The notes: generated from the letters alone by a model not told the origin. Counted from the stretch's first letter, positions 7,278 to 14,663 are shown. The stretch: DNA of 36,673 nucleotides from Candidatus Eisenbergiella pullistercoris (GCA_019115665.1 DXDD01000143.1:1-36673), one strand, 5' to 3'. Numbers and translations are program-made.

Positions 7278-8150
7278 TCAGTCTCTTGTTTCCACGTTAA
7301 ACTTTTTGGACAGGTATTTTGTCAGCATGTTGATCGCCAGCACGAATACGAGAAGTACGAGCGCGATGCCGAAGGACTCGTCATACTGGGCCTTCTGCAT
7401 GCACAGATAAAGCTGGATGGTCAGCGTGCCGCCGGACTGGAAGATCTTGTCGAAGAAGCCGGCCGCGGTCTTGGGAAGAAGATAACCGCTTCCCGCGGTG
7501 AACAGAAGGGCCGCGGATTCTCCCACGATACGTCCCACGGCCAGGATGATGCCGGTGATGATGCCGGGCATGGCGGAGGGAAGCAGGATGGTGCGGATCA
7601 TGTACCATTTGGTCGCGCCCATGCCGAGCGCGCCGCTTCTGTAGCTTTCCGGCACGGTCTTCAGCGCTTCCTGAGTATTTCTGGTGATCAGAGGAAGCAC
7701 CATCAGGGTCAGCGTGAACGCGCCGGTCAGAATGGAGTAGCCCAGGCGCAGGGTGGTTCCGAAGAACACCATTCCGAACAGGCCGAAAATGATGGAGGGG
7801 ATGCCGGAAAGGATCTCGGTGGTGAACTCAATGGCGCGCACTACTTTTCCCGGCTTCGCGTACTCGTTCAGATAGATGGCGGAGCCCACGCCGATGGGCG
7901 TCGCAAACAGCAGGGTGATAAGGACGATATAAAGGGTATTCAGCAGGTTTCCCGCGATACCGAAGGTTCCCTTCAGGGTGCTGGGCACCGTGGTGAGGAA
8001 TTCCAGGCTGATGCTGGAAAAGCCCCTGATGAAGGTATAGCACATGATCCCCACGAGAAGCAGGATGGAAATGGACGCCGCCAGATAGATCAGCACCTTC
8101 AGGATCATGTCGGAGATTCTGACTCTTTTTACTAAAACGCTCTGATTCAT
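7278..8150 (-). CDS. pstA: Phosphate ABC transporter permease PstA
   Basis: 290 aa, six hydrophobic segments. The EAA coupling loop, [25 protein letters not shown] (quoted in part: [18 protein letters not shown]), sits at about 190-215, and [12 protein letters not shown] is the conserved PstA/PstC periplasmic-entry block. It pairs with PstC to form the phosphate channel. It starts inside the pstC stop (ATGA overlap), indicating translational coupling. Confidence 0.96.
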   Translation of the reverse strand: MNQSVLVKRVRISDMILKVLIYLAASISILLLVGIMCYTFIRGFSSISLEFLTTVPSTLKGTFGIAGNLLNTLYIVLITLLFATPIGVGSAIYLNEYAKPGKVVRAIEFTTEILSGIPSIIFGLFGMVFFGTTLRLGYSILTGAFTLTLMVLPLITRNTQEALKTVPESYRSGALGMGATKWYMIRTILLPSAMPGIITGIILAVGRIVGESAALLFTAGSGYLLPKTAAGFFDKIFQSGGTLTIQLYLCMQKAQYDESFGIALVLLVFVLAINMLTKYLSKKFNVETRD

Positions 8151-9169
8151 AAGCTCACCGCTTCCTTTCTCTCAGCCTCGCTCTTTTCAGGCGCATGCTT
8201 CGCGGCTTCCTTTGCCAGCTTCGCGGCTCTCTTCTTTTCCTGAGCCTCCGGATCGCCGGACTTGAGGATATTGGTCAGGCATACGTTGATGACCATGATG
8301 AATACGAACAGCACCAGACCGATAGTAAACAGCACCTGTCTGTGCAGGCCGGACGCGTAGCCCATCTCGCTGACGATGGCCGTGGTCAGGAAACGGACGG
8401 AGTTGAACGGAAGCGGGAAGTTGACCGAGCTTCCGGATACCAGGGTGATGGCCATGGCCTCGCCGATGGCCCTTCCCACACCCAGCACGATGGCGGTCAC
8501 GATACCGGACTTCGCGGCGGGGATCATCACCTTGAAAATGGTCTGGATATGGGACGCTCCCAGCGCCAGGGAGGCGGATTTATACTGGGGCGGAACCGCC
8601 TTCAGGGCGGATTCGCTGATGTTGATCACGGTGGGAAGGATCATGATGGCCAGCACGATCACGGCGGAGATCAGGTTCGCGCCGCCGGTGAACTGGTGGG
8701 TCTCGGAGCCTTTGAAAATCGCCAGCTCCAGCTTATACATCAGGGGGTTCAGGATCATGATGCCCAGCAGGCCGTAAATCACGGAAGGGATTCCGGCCAG
8801 AAGCTCCACGGCGGGCTTAACGATGGCCGCCAGCTTCTTAGGCGCCACCTCCGCCAGGAATACGGCGGTGAGTACACCGATCGGCACGCCGATCAGGATC
8901 GCCAGAAAGGTCCCGACAATACTTGTGAGGATGATGAAGAGGATGCCGAAGGCAGGCTCCTCGGCCGTCGGCTCCCATACGGTTCCGAAAAGGATCTCTC
9001 CCAGACCCACCTGAAAAATGGCGGGCGTTCCGTTTACGATCATATATAATGTGATGGAGAAAACTGCCAGGATGGCGAAAAAGGCGCACACGGTGAAGAT
9101 CACCTTCGCGGTCTTCTCGACCGCGCTTTTCGCGTGTTTGCCATGTATGATGGAAAGAGGTTCGTTCAT
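8147..9169 (-). CDS. pstC: Phosphate ABC transporter permease PstC
   Basis: 340 aa. Hydrophobic helices fill residues 22-300, with the family blocks GVLTAVFLAEVAPKK, ELLAGIPSVIYGLLG and the coupling loop SLALGASHIQTIFKVMIPAAK. It is slightly longer than most PstC because of a charged, Lys/Ala/Glu-rich cytosolic tail of about 35 residues after the last helix. It is the first permease after pstS, from which a 99-bp spacer with a hairpin separates it. Confidence 0.96.
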   Translation of the reverse strand: MNEPLSIIHGKHAKSAVEKTAKVIFTVCAFFAILAVFSITLYMIVNGTPAIFQVGLGEILFGTVWEPTAEEPAFGILFIILTSIVGTFLAILIGVPIGVLTAVFLAEVAPKKLAAIVKPAVELLAGIPSVIYGLLGIMILNPLMYKLELAIFKGSETHQFTGGANLISAVIVLAIMILPTVINISESALKAVPPQYKSASLALGASHIQTIFKVMIPAAKSGIVTAIVLGVGRAIGEAMAITLVSGSSVNFPLPFNSVRFLTTAIVSEMGYASGLHRQVLFTIGLVLFVFIMVINVCLTNILKSGDPEAQEKKRAAKLAKEAAKHAPEKSEAERKEAVSL

Positions 9170-9204
9170 GTTTTTACCTGTCCTTTGCGTTGGAGGCTTA
9201 CCCG

Positions 9205-9236
9205 TTTTGAGGCCCTGTTTTCACAGAGCCTCAAAG
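9205..9236 (-). terminator. Intercistronic hairpin between pstS and pstC
   Basis: TTTTGAGGCCCTG and CAGAGCCTCAAAG pair around a 6-base loop, with one mismatch. There is only a weak T tract. Such hairpins after a binding-protein gene typically cause partial termination or protect the upstream mRNA, letting pstS outnumber the permeases. Confidence 0.6.
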
Positions 9237-9268
9237 TAATCCGTATCAAGTGTATTCCGTTGTCAGAC

Positions 9269-10270
9269 TCAGTCTACCGTGATCAGTCCCACGCTCTCAA
9301 CCAGAGCCTTTCCTTCGTCGGAAGCAAGGTAGGTGAAGATCGCCTGAACCGCTTCGCTCTGCTCGGAAATCTCGCCGTTGGTAGCCATTACGAAGGGTCT
9401 GCTCAGCGCGTAGCTGCCGCCCTTGATGTTCTCAACAGTGGGCTCTACCTCGTCAATGGCAAGAGTCTTAACGGTGTCGTCCAGAACATCCAGGGATACA
9501 TAGCCGATGGCTCCGGGAGTGGAAGCTACCTTGGCCATAACTGCGCCGGTGCTGTCCAGCTCGTTGGCGTATGCGCACTGATCCTCGATCGCAAGCAGCT
9601 CCTCAAAGGCGCTTCTGGTGCCGGATCCCGCTTCTCTTCCTACCACTACGATAGGCTGATCAGCTCCGCCGACCTCGCTCCAGTTGGTGATCTCTCCCTT
9701 GTAGATGGAAGCCAGCTGATCCGCGGTCAGGCCCGCAACCTCGTTGGCGGTATCGGCAACAACGGCGATGCCGTCGATGGCAACGATGTTCTCCATGATG
9801 CCGGCTGCCTTCTCGTCGTCGGTCAGGTTTCTGGAAGCGTTTCCGATGTCAACGCTGCCGGCGGTCACAGCTTCGATACCAGCGCCGGAACCGGTGAACT
9901 CAGCGGTAACGGTAACGCCGGGATAAGCTGCCATAAAGCTCTCTGCCAGAGCGTTTGCAAGCTTCTCCATGGAGGTGGAACCGGCCATGGAAACGGTGCC
10001 GCTCAGATCAGCGGGGATCTCGGCCGCTGCCGCTTCGGAGGAAGTCTCTTCCGTGGAAGCCGCCTCAGTGCCGGCCTCTTCCGTGCTGGCTGCCTCAGTG
10101 GAAGCCGCCTCGGTGGAAGCTGCTTCCGTGCTGGCCGCTTCTGTGGAAGCTGCCTCGGTAGAAGTTGCCGCTGCAGAGCTTTCTGTCGTCGTGTTTGCGG
10201 AACCGCATCCTGCCAGGGCTGCCATAACAAGAGTAGCTGCCGCTGCAATTGCTACGAATTTCTTTTTCAT
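9269..10270 (-). CDS. pstS: Phosphate-binding lipoprotein PstS
   Basis: 333 aa. The signal peptide ends in a lipobox LAGC (Cys22), so the mature protein is lipid-anchored outside the membrane and feeds phosphate to PstCA. Residues 26-75 are a linker of repeated STEAA units. The binding domain follows with SMAGSTSMEKLANAL (about 88-102), GSGAGIEAV, IGNASRNL, VVGREAGSGTRSAFEEL and AIGYVSLDVLD, all typical for PstS phosphate ligands. SD AAAGGAG lies 6 bases upstream. It heads the operon behind a Pho-box-like repeat. Confidence 0.96.
   Translation of the reverse strand: MKKKFVAIAAAATLVMAALAGCGSANTTTESSAAATSTEAASTEAASTEAASTEAASTEAASTEEAGTEAASTEETSSEAAAAEIPADLSGTVSMAGSTSMEKLANALAESFMAAYPGVTVTAEFTGSGAGIEAVTAGSVDIGNASRNLTDDEKAAGIMENIVAIDGIAVVADTANEVAGLTADQLASIYKGEITNWSEVGGADQPIVVVGREAGSGTRSAFEELLAIEDQCAYANELDSTGAVMAKVASTPGAIGYVSLDVLDDTVKTLAIDEVEPTVENIKGGSYALSRPFVMATNGEISEQSEAVQAIFTYLASDEGKALVESVGLITVD
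10040..10165 (-). repeat. Tandem STEAA linker codons in pstS
   Basis: A 15-base unit encoding STEAA (TCNACNGAGGCNGC type, seen on plus as gtggaagccgcctca variants) repeats about seven times with drift, including STEEAGTEAASTEE variants. It encodes the flexible spacer after the lipid anchor and is prone to copy-number change. Confidence 0.8.
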
Positions 10271-10358
10271 AATGTTTCTCCTTTACACAAATCGTTATCT
10301 CGTTTGCGATTGTTATCATAACGGTTCCGTGCAAAAGATAAAAGCAGGATATGGTTTG

Positions 10359-10380
10359 GTTTTTGTAAGGTTTATGTAAA
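10359..10380 (-). promoter_or_regulatory. PhoP-box-like repeats upstream of pstS
   Basis: Minus strand TTTACA-TAAAC-CTTACA-AAAAC shows two TTnACA-type hexamers 11 bp apart, the helical spacing of PhoP boxes in Firmicutes. Candidate -10 sequences (TTTTAT, and TATGAT further down) follow. Induction by phosphate starvation is inferred from this and the operon content. Confidence 0.55.
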
Positions 10381-10389
10381 ATGGACAGG

Positions 10390-10420
10390 CCGCCGGACCG
10401 GTTTGATCCGGACCGGTTTC
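10390..10420. repeat. 15-bp tandem repeat at the end of mntP
   Basis: CCGGACCGGTTTGAT is followed directly by CCGGACCGGTTTCAT (14 of 15 identical), the second copy touching the mntP stop codon. CCGG blocks in it can pair, but no clean terminator is seen. Confidence 0.65.
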
Positions 10421-10991
10421 ATGAAAAGGAAAGAATTCCCAGATGCTCCAGCAGGATCTTGCAGCCCATGAGGATCAGGATGATCCCGCCCGCAAGCTCC
10501 GCCTTCGCCTTGAATCTCAGACCAAACACGTTTCCGATCTTCACGCCCGCGATTCCGAAAACGAAGGTGGTCACGCCGATGAAGGAAACGGCGGGGACAA
10601 TATCCACGTTCAGGAAGGCGAAGGTAACGCCGATTGCGAGAGCGTCAATGCTGGTCGCCACCGCAAGAGGAACCATGGTCTTTACATCGAAGGAATCATT
10701 TTTTTCCTCTTCCTCCTCCTTTGCCAGCGCCTCCTTTACCATATTCGCGCCGATCAGTCCCAGAAGGACAAAGGCGATCCAGTGATCGACGCTGGTGATG
10801 GCGTCCCGGAAGCTCGTTCCCAGGAAATAGCCGATCAGCGGCATGCCGGCCTGAAATCCTCCGAAGTAGAGGCCCGCAAGCGCCGCGTTTTTCCAGCTCA
10901 TCCTCTGCATGGAAAGGCCCTTGCAGATCGCCACGGCAAAGGCGTCCATGGACAGGCCCAATGCGATTACAAAAAGTTCCGCCAGACTCAT
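10419..10991 (-). CDS. mntP: Manganese efflux pump MntP
   Basis: 190 aa, six predicted helices in two homologous halves. Signature acidic helices are present: [15 protein letters not shown] (about 13-27) and [16 protein letters not shown] (about 110-125). An acidic cytosolic stretch (KEEEEEK) joins the halves. It exports excess Mn2+. SD GGAGG lies 8 bases before ATG. The upstream leader is a yybP-ykoY (Mn2+) riboswitch, which independently supports the assignment. It has its own promoter inside the end of the upstream editing-protein gene. Confidence 0.96.
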   Translation of the reverse strand: MSLAELFVIALGLSMDAFAVAICKGLSMQRMSWKNAALAGLYFGGFQAGMPLIGYFLGTSFRDAITSVDHWIAFVLLGLIGANMVKEALAKEEEEEKNDSFDVKTMVPLAVATSIDALAIGVTFAFLNVDIVPAVSFIGVTTFVFGIAGVKIGNVFGLRFKAKAELAGGIILILMGCKILLEHLGILSFS

Positions 10992-11029
10992 TTTCTTTTT
11001 CCTCCTCGCTGGTGCTTTTTTGGCTGCGT

Positions 11030-11068
11030 TAAAAAAAGACCTACCTGCCCTTTCGGACAGATAAGTCT
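11030..11068 (-). terminator. Riboswitch-controlled terminator of mntP leader
   Basis: Minus strand AGACTTATCTGTCC, GAAA loop, GGGCAGGTAGGTCT make a continuous 14-bp stem (four G.U pairs) followed by TTTTTTT. The 5' arm contains CTTATC, which is also the 3' side of the riboswitch P1 stem. Confidence 0.9.
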
Positions 11069-11150
11069 CATTATTTCAAGCAAAGCCAGATAATCCCTAT
11101 CAGTATGTTGACTTTACTGCGCGGCGGACCGCGCCAACTACTCCCTTATC
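11060..11150 (-). ncRNA. yybP-ykoY manganese riboswitch
   Basis: The aptamer is bounded by P1 GATAAG/CTTATC. It contains GGGAGTAG directly after P1 5', GTCAACATACTG in the distal loop, and AATGAGAC before P1 3'; these are the conserved Mn2+-binding loop elements of the yybP-ykoY class. A GC-rich arm (GGCGCGGTCCGCCGCGC) makes P2. Because P1 and the terminator share CTTATC, metal binding should block the terminator and switch mntP on. The family is well known; the mechanism here is read from the sequence. Confidence 0.92.
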
Positions 11151-11159
11151 GCGGATTTC

Positions 11160-11189
11160 ATCATAGCATAATTGAGAAAATTATGTCAA
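11160..11189 (-). promoter_or_regulatory. Promoter of the mntP riboswitch transcript
   Basis: Minus strand TTGACA, 18 bases, TATGAT with an extended TGC. The -35 overlaps the final codons of the upstream alanyl-tRNA editing gene. Confidence 0.8.
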
Positions 11190-12332
11190 TAAGAATTCCT
11201 CGATCTGCGCCCTTTTTGCCGCGACAGAGCCCTGAATCATGGGATTTCTTCCGCCGCCACGTCCGTTCAGGGCTTCGTTGAAGCGTTTTCCGAACGCCGC
11301 CACGTCCGTTTCCGCCGAGCAGATCACATATTTATAGCCCTCCTCCTCGTTTCCGGAGAAAACAGCGGCAAAGCGGGCCTTTTTCGACAGGCGGTCGGCG
11401 AGCATGCGCACCTCCACGGGATTCAGATCTTCCTCAAAGCAGACGGCCCTTTCCTTTCCCTCCGGCGTTTCCTGCACGATGCGGTCCAGCTGCTTCTGCT
11501 TCATGGCCACATTCGCCGCCTTCAGCTCCTGCAGCTGCTGCAGGAGCTTCCTTACCGCTTCGGCGGTTTCCTGCGGCGGCACGGAGAGAAGGGCCGAGAT
11601 CTCCTTCGTGATCCTGTGCTTCTCCTCATAATCCTCCAGAGCCTTCCAGCCGATCTGCAGACTGATGCGGATGCCGGATTTGTAGTGCTCGCTGGAAACG
11701 GCCTTGATGGGGCCGATCTCGCCGGTGCGCTTCACATGGGTGCCGCAGCAGGCGCACACATCCGCGCCGGGGATTGTGATAATCCGCACCTGTCCCTCCA
11801 GCTCCTTTTTGCTCCGGTAGTCCAGTCTGTCCAGCTCCTCCCGGGAAGGATAGTCTTCCAGAATCTCCAGGTCCGCAAGCACAGCTTCGTTTGACGCCCG
11901 CTCCACCAGAGCAATGTCATCCTCCGACAGCATACCGGAAAAGTCTACGGTAACGCAGTCCTTTCCCATATGGAAGCCGATGTTATCATAGCCGAAGGTT
12001 CTGTGGACAATCCCGGAAAAAATATGCTCTCCGGAGTGCTGCTGCATGAAACGGAAGCGGCGGTCCCAGTCCAGCGTGCCATGAACCGTGCTGCCGGGCT
12101 CAAACGGCCTGTCACAGAGATGGATGACCTCCTCTCCGTCTTCCTTCACATCCAGAACCTTAGCTTCTCCCAGCGTTCCCTGATCCGCAGGCTGTCCTCC
12201 TCCCTCCGGGTAAAAGGCTGTCTGATCCAGGATCACTTCCCAGCCCTGCTTTCCTTCCCGGCAGTCCGTCACCCTGGCGTCGAACTCCCGGCAGTATGCG
12301 TTTTCATAGTACAGTCTTTTTGTCCTGTTCAT
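11181..12332 (-). CDS. Alanyl-tRNA editing protein (AlaX-L type, with DHHA1 domain)
   Basis: 383 aa. A free-standing homologue of the AlaRS editing half, expected to hydrolyse Ser- or Gly-tRNA(Ala). Residues 1-90 form the glycine-rich editing-associated beta barrel (FYPEGGGQPADQG). The zinc-site motifs are QQHSGEH (His99, His103) and CCGTH (Cys195, His199). Coiled-coil residues about 235-290 lead to a C-terminal DHHA1 domain ending GGGRNPMIQGSV, which marks the long AlaX form. Its start overlaps the stop of the ITPase-like gene (ATGA), so the two are probably co-translated. Confidence 0.9.
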   Translation of the reverse strand: MNRTKRLYYENAYCREFDARVTDCREGKQGWEVILDQTAFYPEGGGQPADQGTLGEAKVLDVKEDGEEVIHLCDRPFEPGSTVHGTLDWDRRFRFMQQHSGEHIFSGIVHRTFGYDNIGFHMGKDCVTVDFSGMLSEDDIALVERASNEAVLADLEILEDYPSREELDRLDYRSKKELEGQVRIITIPGADVCACCGTHVKRTGEIGPIKAVSSEHYKSGIRISLQIGWKALEDYEEKHRITKEISALLSVPPQETAEAVRKLLQQLQELKAANVAMKQKQLDRIVQETPEGKERAVCFEEDLNPVEVRMLADRLSKKARFAAVFSGNEEEGYKYVICSAETDVAAFGKRFNEALNGRGGGRNPMIQGSVAAKRAQIEEFLLT

Positions 12333-12973
12333 CCCTGTTCCCTTCCATCACTCTGCGCCCTTTTTTCATGTGCTTCCAACACCGTCTGCCAGAAATGCCG
12401 GAACCCTTTTTCTTCTTCTCCGGTTCCTAAAGCAGAGCCCTCGTCCACGAAATACAGTCCGGTTTTCATGTCCACGGAAATACAGTCAAGCGGAAAGCCC
12501 TTTTCTTTCTGGGATTTGGGCTGATCCACCAGCCAGAAGCTCTCTCCGCTGATGTCTTCTCCGTCGTGCTCATACCGTTCTGTTTCGCTGAAAATGACGC
12601 AGATACCGTTCTGGTAGCGCGTCCTGCACCTTCCGCCAAACCGGGCGGCGACGGCGGCATAGTATCCGGTCATCTCAGAATCCGTCAGAATTTTTCCATT
12701 CCGCCTTCTCACATGGACTCCCGGCTGCTCTTCCTCCGGAAGGCCTTCGATAACCAGCCCGCTGTCGCAGGAAAAAACCGGACGCTTCAGAATCCGGTAA
12801 TAATATTCCGCCTTTCCTCTGGCGTTTTCCAGCGGAGTGCGTCCGTATTCTCCCGGTTCTCCGGGCAGTTCGGACAGCTCGTTCAGTCCGATGATTTTGA
12901 TTCCCGTTCCGGAAAGATAATCCTTCATGAGACGAAGCTTCGCCGGATTTGTCGTTCCGTAGATGATTTCCAT
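12329..12973 (-). CDS. Non-canonical purine NTP pyrophosphatase-like protein (RdgB/HAM1 fold)
   Basis: 214 aa from the chosen start. RdgB/ITPase proteins hydrolyse dITP, ITP and XTP to keep deaminated purines out of nucleic acids. The family opening MEIIYGTTNPAKL (S/TxNxxK motif) is present, followed by LENARGKAEYY (about 47) and FSCDSGLVIEGL (about 64), the metal-site region. The usual C-terminal SHR motif is absent and the end diverges, so this is a divergent subgroup. ATG 12973 is preferred over 12985 because the protein then starts with the standard first strand; neither start has a strong SD. Coupled by a 4-bp overlap to the editing gene. Confidence 0.8.
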   Translation of the reverse strand: MEIIYGTTNPAKLRLMKDYLSGTGIKIIGLNELSELPGEPGEYGRTPLENARGKAEYYYRILKRPVFSCDSGLVIEGLPEEEQPGVHVRRRNGKILTDSEMTGYYAAVAARFGGRCRTRYQNGICVIFSETERYEHDGEDISGESFWLVDQPKSQKEKGFPLDCISVDMKTGLYFVDEGSALGTGEEEKGFRHFWQTVLEAHEKRAQSDGREQG

Positions 12974-13016
12974 TTTAATTCCCATTCCGGAGCGTCACAC
13001 TGCTCCTCAAACCTGC

Positions 13017-13050
13017 ATGAGAGAGGTCTGGCAAAGGACCTCTCTCATGT
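13017..13050. terminator. Perfect 13-bp hairpin after the SIMPL gene
   Basis: CATGAGAGAGGTC and GACCTCTCTCATG pair exactly around an 8-base loop. It sits in the 72-bp gap between the SIMPL gene end and the ITPase-like gene. No T tract follows on either strand, so it may be a processing or partial-termination hairpin. Confidence 0.5.
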
Positions 13051-13057
13051 ATCCCTA

Positions 13058-13864
13058 TCATTCTTCTGCCGCATAATTCAGCCGGACTGTAATCATGGCT
13101 GTTTTCTCTCTGGAGCTGGTATCAAATGCGCCGTCATAGGTGTATTCTCCCGCGCCGGAATTCCTGGCAGTGATCTGGAATACGCCAAGATTGGCGGACA
13201 GCAGCTTTCCCGGCCGGCAGCCGGTCCCCGCCGCCATGATATCGATCCTCTGCTTTGCGTTTTCCGTGGCCTTCTGAATCAGATCCAGCTTCACCTCGTC
13301 CAGGGTGGTGCAGTAGTATTCCGGCGCGTTGGACACGAACTGGACGCCGGACTCGATGAGCTGGGAAATATCCCGGGAGATCTGCTCCACCTTGTCGATA
13401 TCCGCAGAGGTCACCGTCAGGCGCTGATACAGGTCATATCCGTCCGCATAATCCCGGATATAGTTGCCGAACTGGTCATACTCCGTGCGGTAGCGCTTGG
13501 AAATATCCACGGAGCTGAACACCAGCTCCTCCTCGCTGACGCCGTTTTCCAGTAGATACTGCCGGACCAGCTCGGTGTCGTTCTTGATAACGGCGTAGGC
13601 GTCCGCAGTGGTAACCCCATAGGCGGAAAAGCTGCCCCTCCAGACGATCAGATCCGATTCAAAATCGCAGCTCGCCGAGCCTGTCGCCGTCAGTCCCGCT
13701 CCCCCGGAGCTTTTTTTATAGTCCACCAGACTGCCGGTCAGAATGACCACGCAGGCAATCGCCGTCAGCCCGGCGATCAGCGCGATCAGGATCCCTTTCC
13801 ATTCGTGGATCCCGCCTCTTTTTTCTCCTCTTTCCCTCTCCTCATAATCTCTTCTTCCCTCCAT
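13058..13864 (-). CDS. SIMPL (DUF541) domain membrane-anchored protein
   Basis: 268 aa. A charged N-terminus (residues 1-20, rich in R/E/G), one transmembrane helix (about 24-45, GILIALIAGLTAIACVVIL) and an extracytoplasmic SIMPL domain (about 58-265). SIMPL features seen are the opening TATGSASCDFESDLIVW, the SVDISKRYRTEYDQFG block and the closing REKTAMITVRLNYA. The domain forms oligomeric envelope proteins of poorly known role; no enzymatic activity is assigned. SD AGGAG lies 4 bases upstream of ATG. It is 65 bp behind the GNAT gene. Confidence 0.88.
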   Translation of the reverse strand: MEGRRDYEERERGEKRGGIHEWKGILIALIAGLTAIACVVILTGSLVDYKKSSGGAGLTATGSASCDFESDLIVWRGSFSAYGVTTADAYAVIKNDTELVRQYLLENGVSEEELVFSSVDISKRYRTEYDQFGNYIRDYADGYDLYQRLTVTSADIDKVEQISRDISQLIESGVQFVSNAPEYYCTTLDEVKLDLIQKATENAKQRIDIMAAGTGCRPGKLLSANLGVFQITARNSGAGEYTYDGAFDTSSREKTAMITVRLNYAAEE

Positions 13865-13929
13865 ACCTCTCCTTCCTTTCTCTGCTGCCGCATCGGCAGC
13901 GGTTTTTTCCCGCTTCCGCAGTATTTTTA

Positions 13930-14436
13930 TTATACATGGATCACCGCATACAGATAGGAATCCTGAATGCAGCCGTTCTTAAAGATGCTCTTCCGCTTGA
14001 TCCCCTCCAGGGTGAAGCCCGCCTTCTCCAGCACGCCGCGGGAGGCCAGGTTGGTGGAAAAGGGCTCCGAGCTGATGCGGACGAGCTTATAGCGGCGGAA
14101 GGCTTCCTCGACCATCTTCTGCACCGCTTCGGTCATGATCCCCTTTCTCCAGAAGGGCTCGCCCAGCCAGTACCCCAGCTCCGCGCTTCTGCTGTATACG
14201 TCGTCTCCGAACAGCAGGCTGATGCAGCCCACCGCTTCCCCGTCGATGACAATGGCTCTGGAAAACTGCGTTTTTCCTTCTTTTTCCATGCAGTCCTTCA
14301 CAAACCATTCCGCATCCTTCCGGGTATAGGGGTAGGGAAAGGAATCCCTGAGCCTTCCCGCAATCTTTTCATTATCCGCATATTTTGCCACAGACGGAAT
14401 ATATTCCTCAGACCACTCTTCCAATGTAAATTTCAT
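13930..14436 (-). CDS. GNAT acetyltransferase, RimJ/RimL-like
   Basis: 168 aa, a full single GNAT domain that uses acetyl-CoA to acetylate an amine. The order is beta2-3 around ARLRDSFPYPYTRKDAEWF, the CoA-binding region YWLGEPFWRKGIMTEAV (about 91-107, matching the YWxxxxxxGxGxxTEA form of RimJ/RimL relatives), and NLASRGVLEKAGF (about 130-142), a hallmark of this subfamily. The target (ribosomal protein, antibiotic or small amine) cannot be told. SD GGAGG lies 6 bases from ATG. The gene begins 28 bases after a strong terminator that ends a mini-ORF transcript. Confidence 0.9.
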   Translation of the reverse strand: MKFTLEEWSEEYIPSVAKYADNEKIAGRLRDSFPYPYTRKDAEWFVKDCMEKEGKTQFSRAIVIDGEAVGCISLLFGDDVYSRSAELGYWLGEPFWRKGIMTEAVQKMVEEAFRRYKLVRISSEPFSTNLASRGVLEKAGFTLEGIKRKSIFKNGCIQDSYLYAVIHV

Positions 14437-14463
14437 GTTTTCCTCCTTGCCGAAGCGTTTTCT

Positions 14464-14520
14464 CCAAAAAAGAAAACCGCCGGATTCGTTTGAAGATCTT
14501 CAAATCAATCCATGCGGTTT
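14464..14520 (-). terminator. Strong terminator between the mini-ORF and the GNAT gene
   Basis: Minus strand AAACCGC / GCGGTTT, GGATT / AATCC and the palindrome TTTGAAGATCTTCAAA stack into one long hairpin, followed by TCTTTTTTGG. It either ends the mini-ORF transcript or acts as an attenuator for the GNAT gene. Confidence 0.85.
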
Positions 14521-14563
14521 CCTGATTTTCCTCTTATTCAGACCACACAGACACAAGCCTCTC

Positions 14564-14595
14564 GTACCTGTATCTGCCGATTCTCCTACAGGTAC
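14564..14595 (-). other. Inverted repeat overlapping the mini-ORF stop
   Basis: GTACCTGTA and TACAGGTAC (9 bp, perfect) with a 14-base loop. The 5' arm on the transcript covers the last two sense codons and the TAG stop of the mini-ORF, so a terminating ribosome would prevent its folding. Confidence 0.7.
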
Positions 14596-14663
14596 CGGAA
14601 GTTCATAGGCATGCCCATGCGCATCATCATATTCTGTTTTGCAGCGGTCTTCTGTAAGCTCAT
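14586..14663 (-). CDS. Methionine-rich 25-aa mini-ORF (leader peptide or small protein)
   Basis: A 26-codon frame too short for the ORF track. The SD GGCAGGAGA lies 5-6 bases before ATG and a good promoter lies 44 bases further upstream. The peptide begins MSLQKTAAKQ and continues NMMMRMGMPMNFRYL. Seven of its 25 residues are Met including the start, with six Met in a nine-residue block (MMMRMGMPM). It is basic and has no signal peptide or membrane helix. A hairpin covers its stop and a terminator follows 66 bases later, before the GNAT gene. Possible roles are a translation-sensing leader, a Met-type copper-binding peptide or an independent small protein. I do not recognise a family. Expression is inferred from promoter, SD and terminator only. 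Confidence 0.6.
   Translation of the reverse strand: MSLQKTAAKQNMMMRMGMPMNFRYL

Noticed and set aside
10040-10165. Repeated 15-bp units as a possible CRISPR-like array
   Set aside because: They are in-frame STEAA codons of the pstS linker with no spacers.
11037-11068. Second tRNA or small RNA gene
   Set aside because: The structure is the expression platform of the mntP riboswitch.
13884-13908. Hairpin GCTGCC/GGCAGC followed by GGTTTTTT on the plus strand
   Set aside because: It looks like a plus-strand terminator but no plus-strand gene precedes it; probably a chance hairpin in the SIMPL 5' region.
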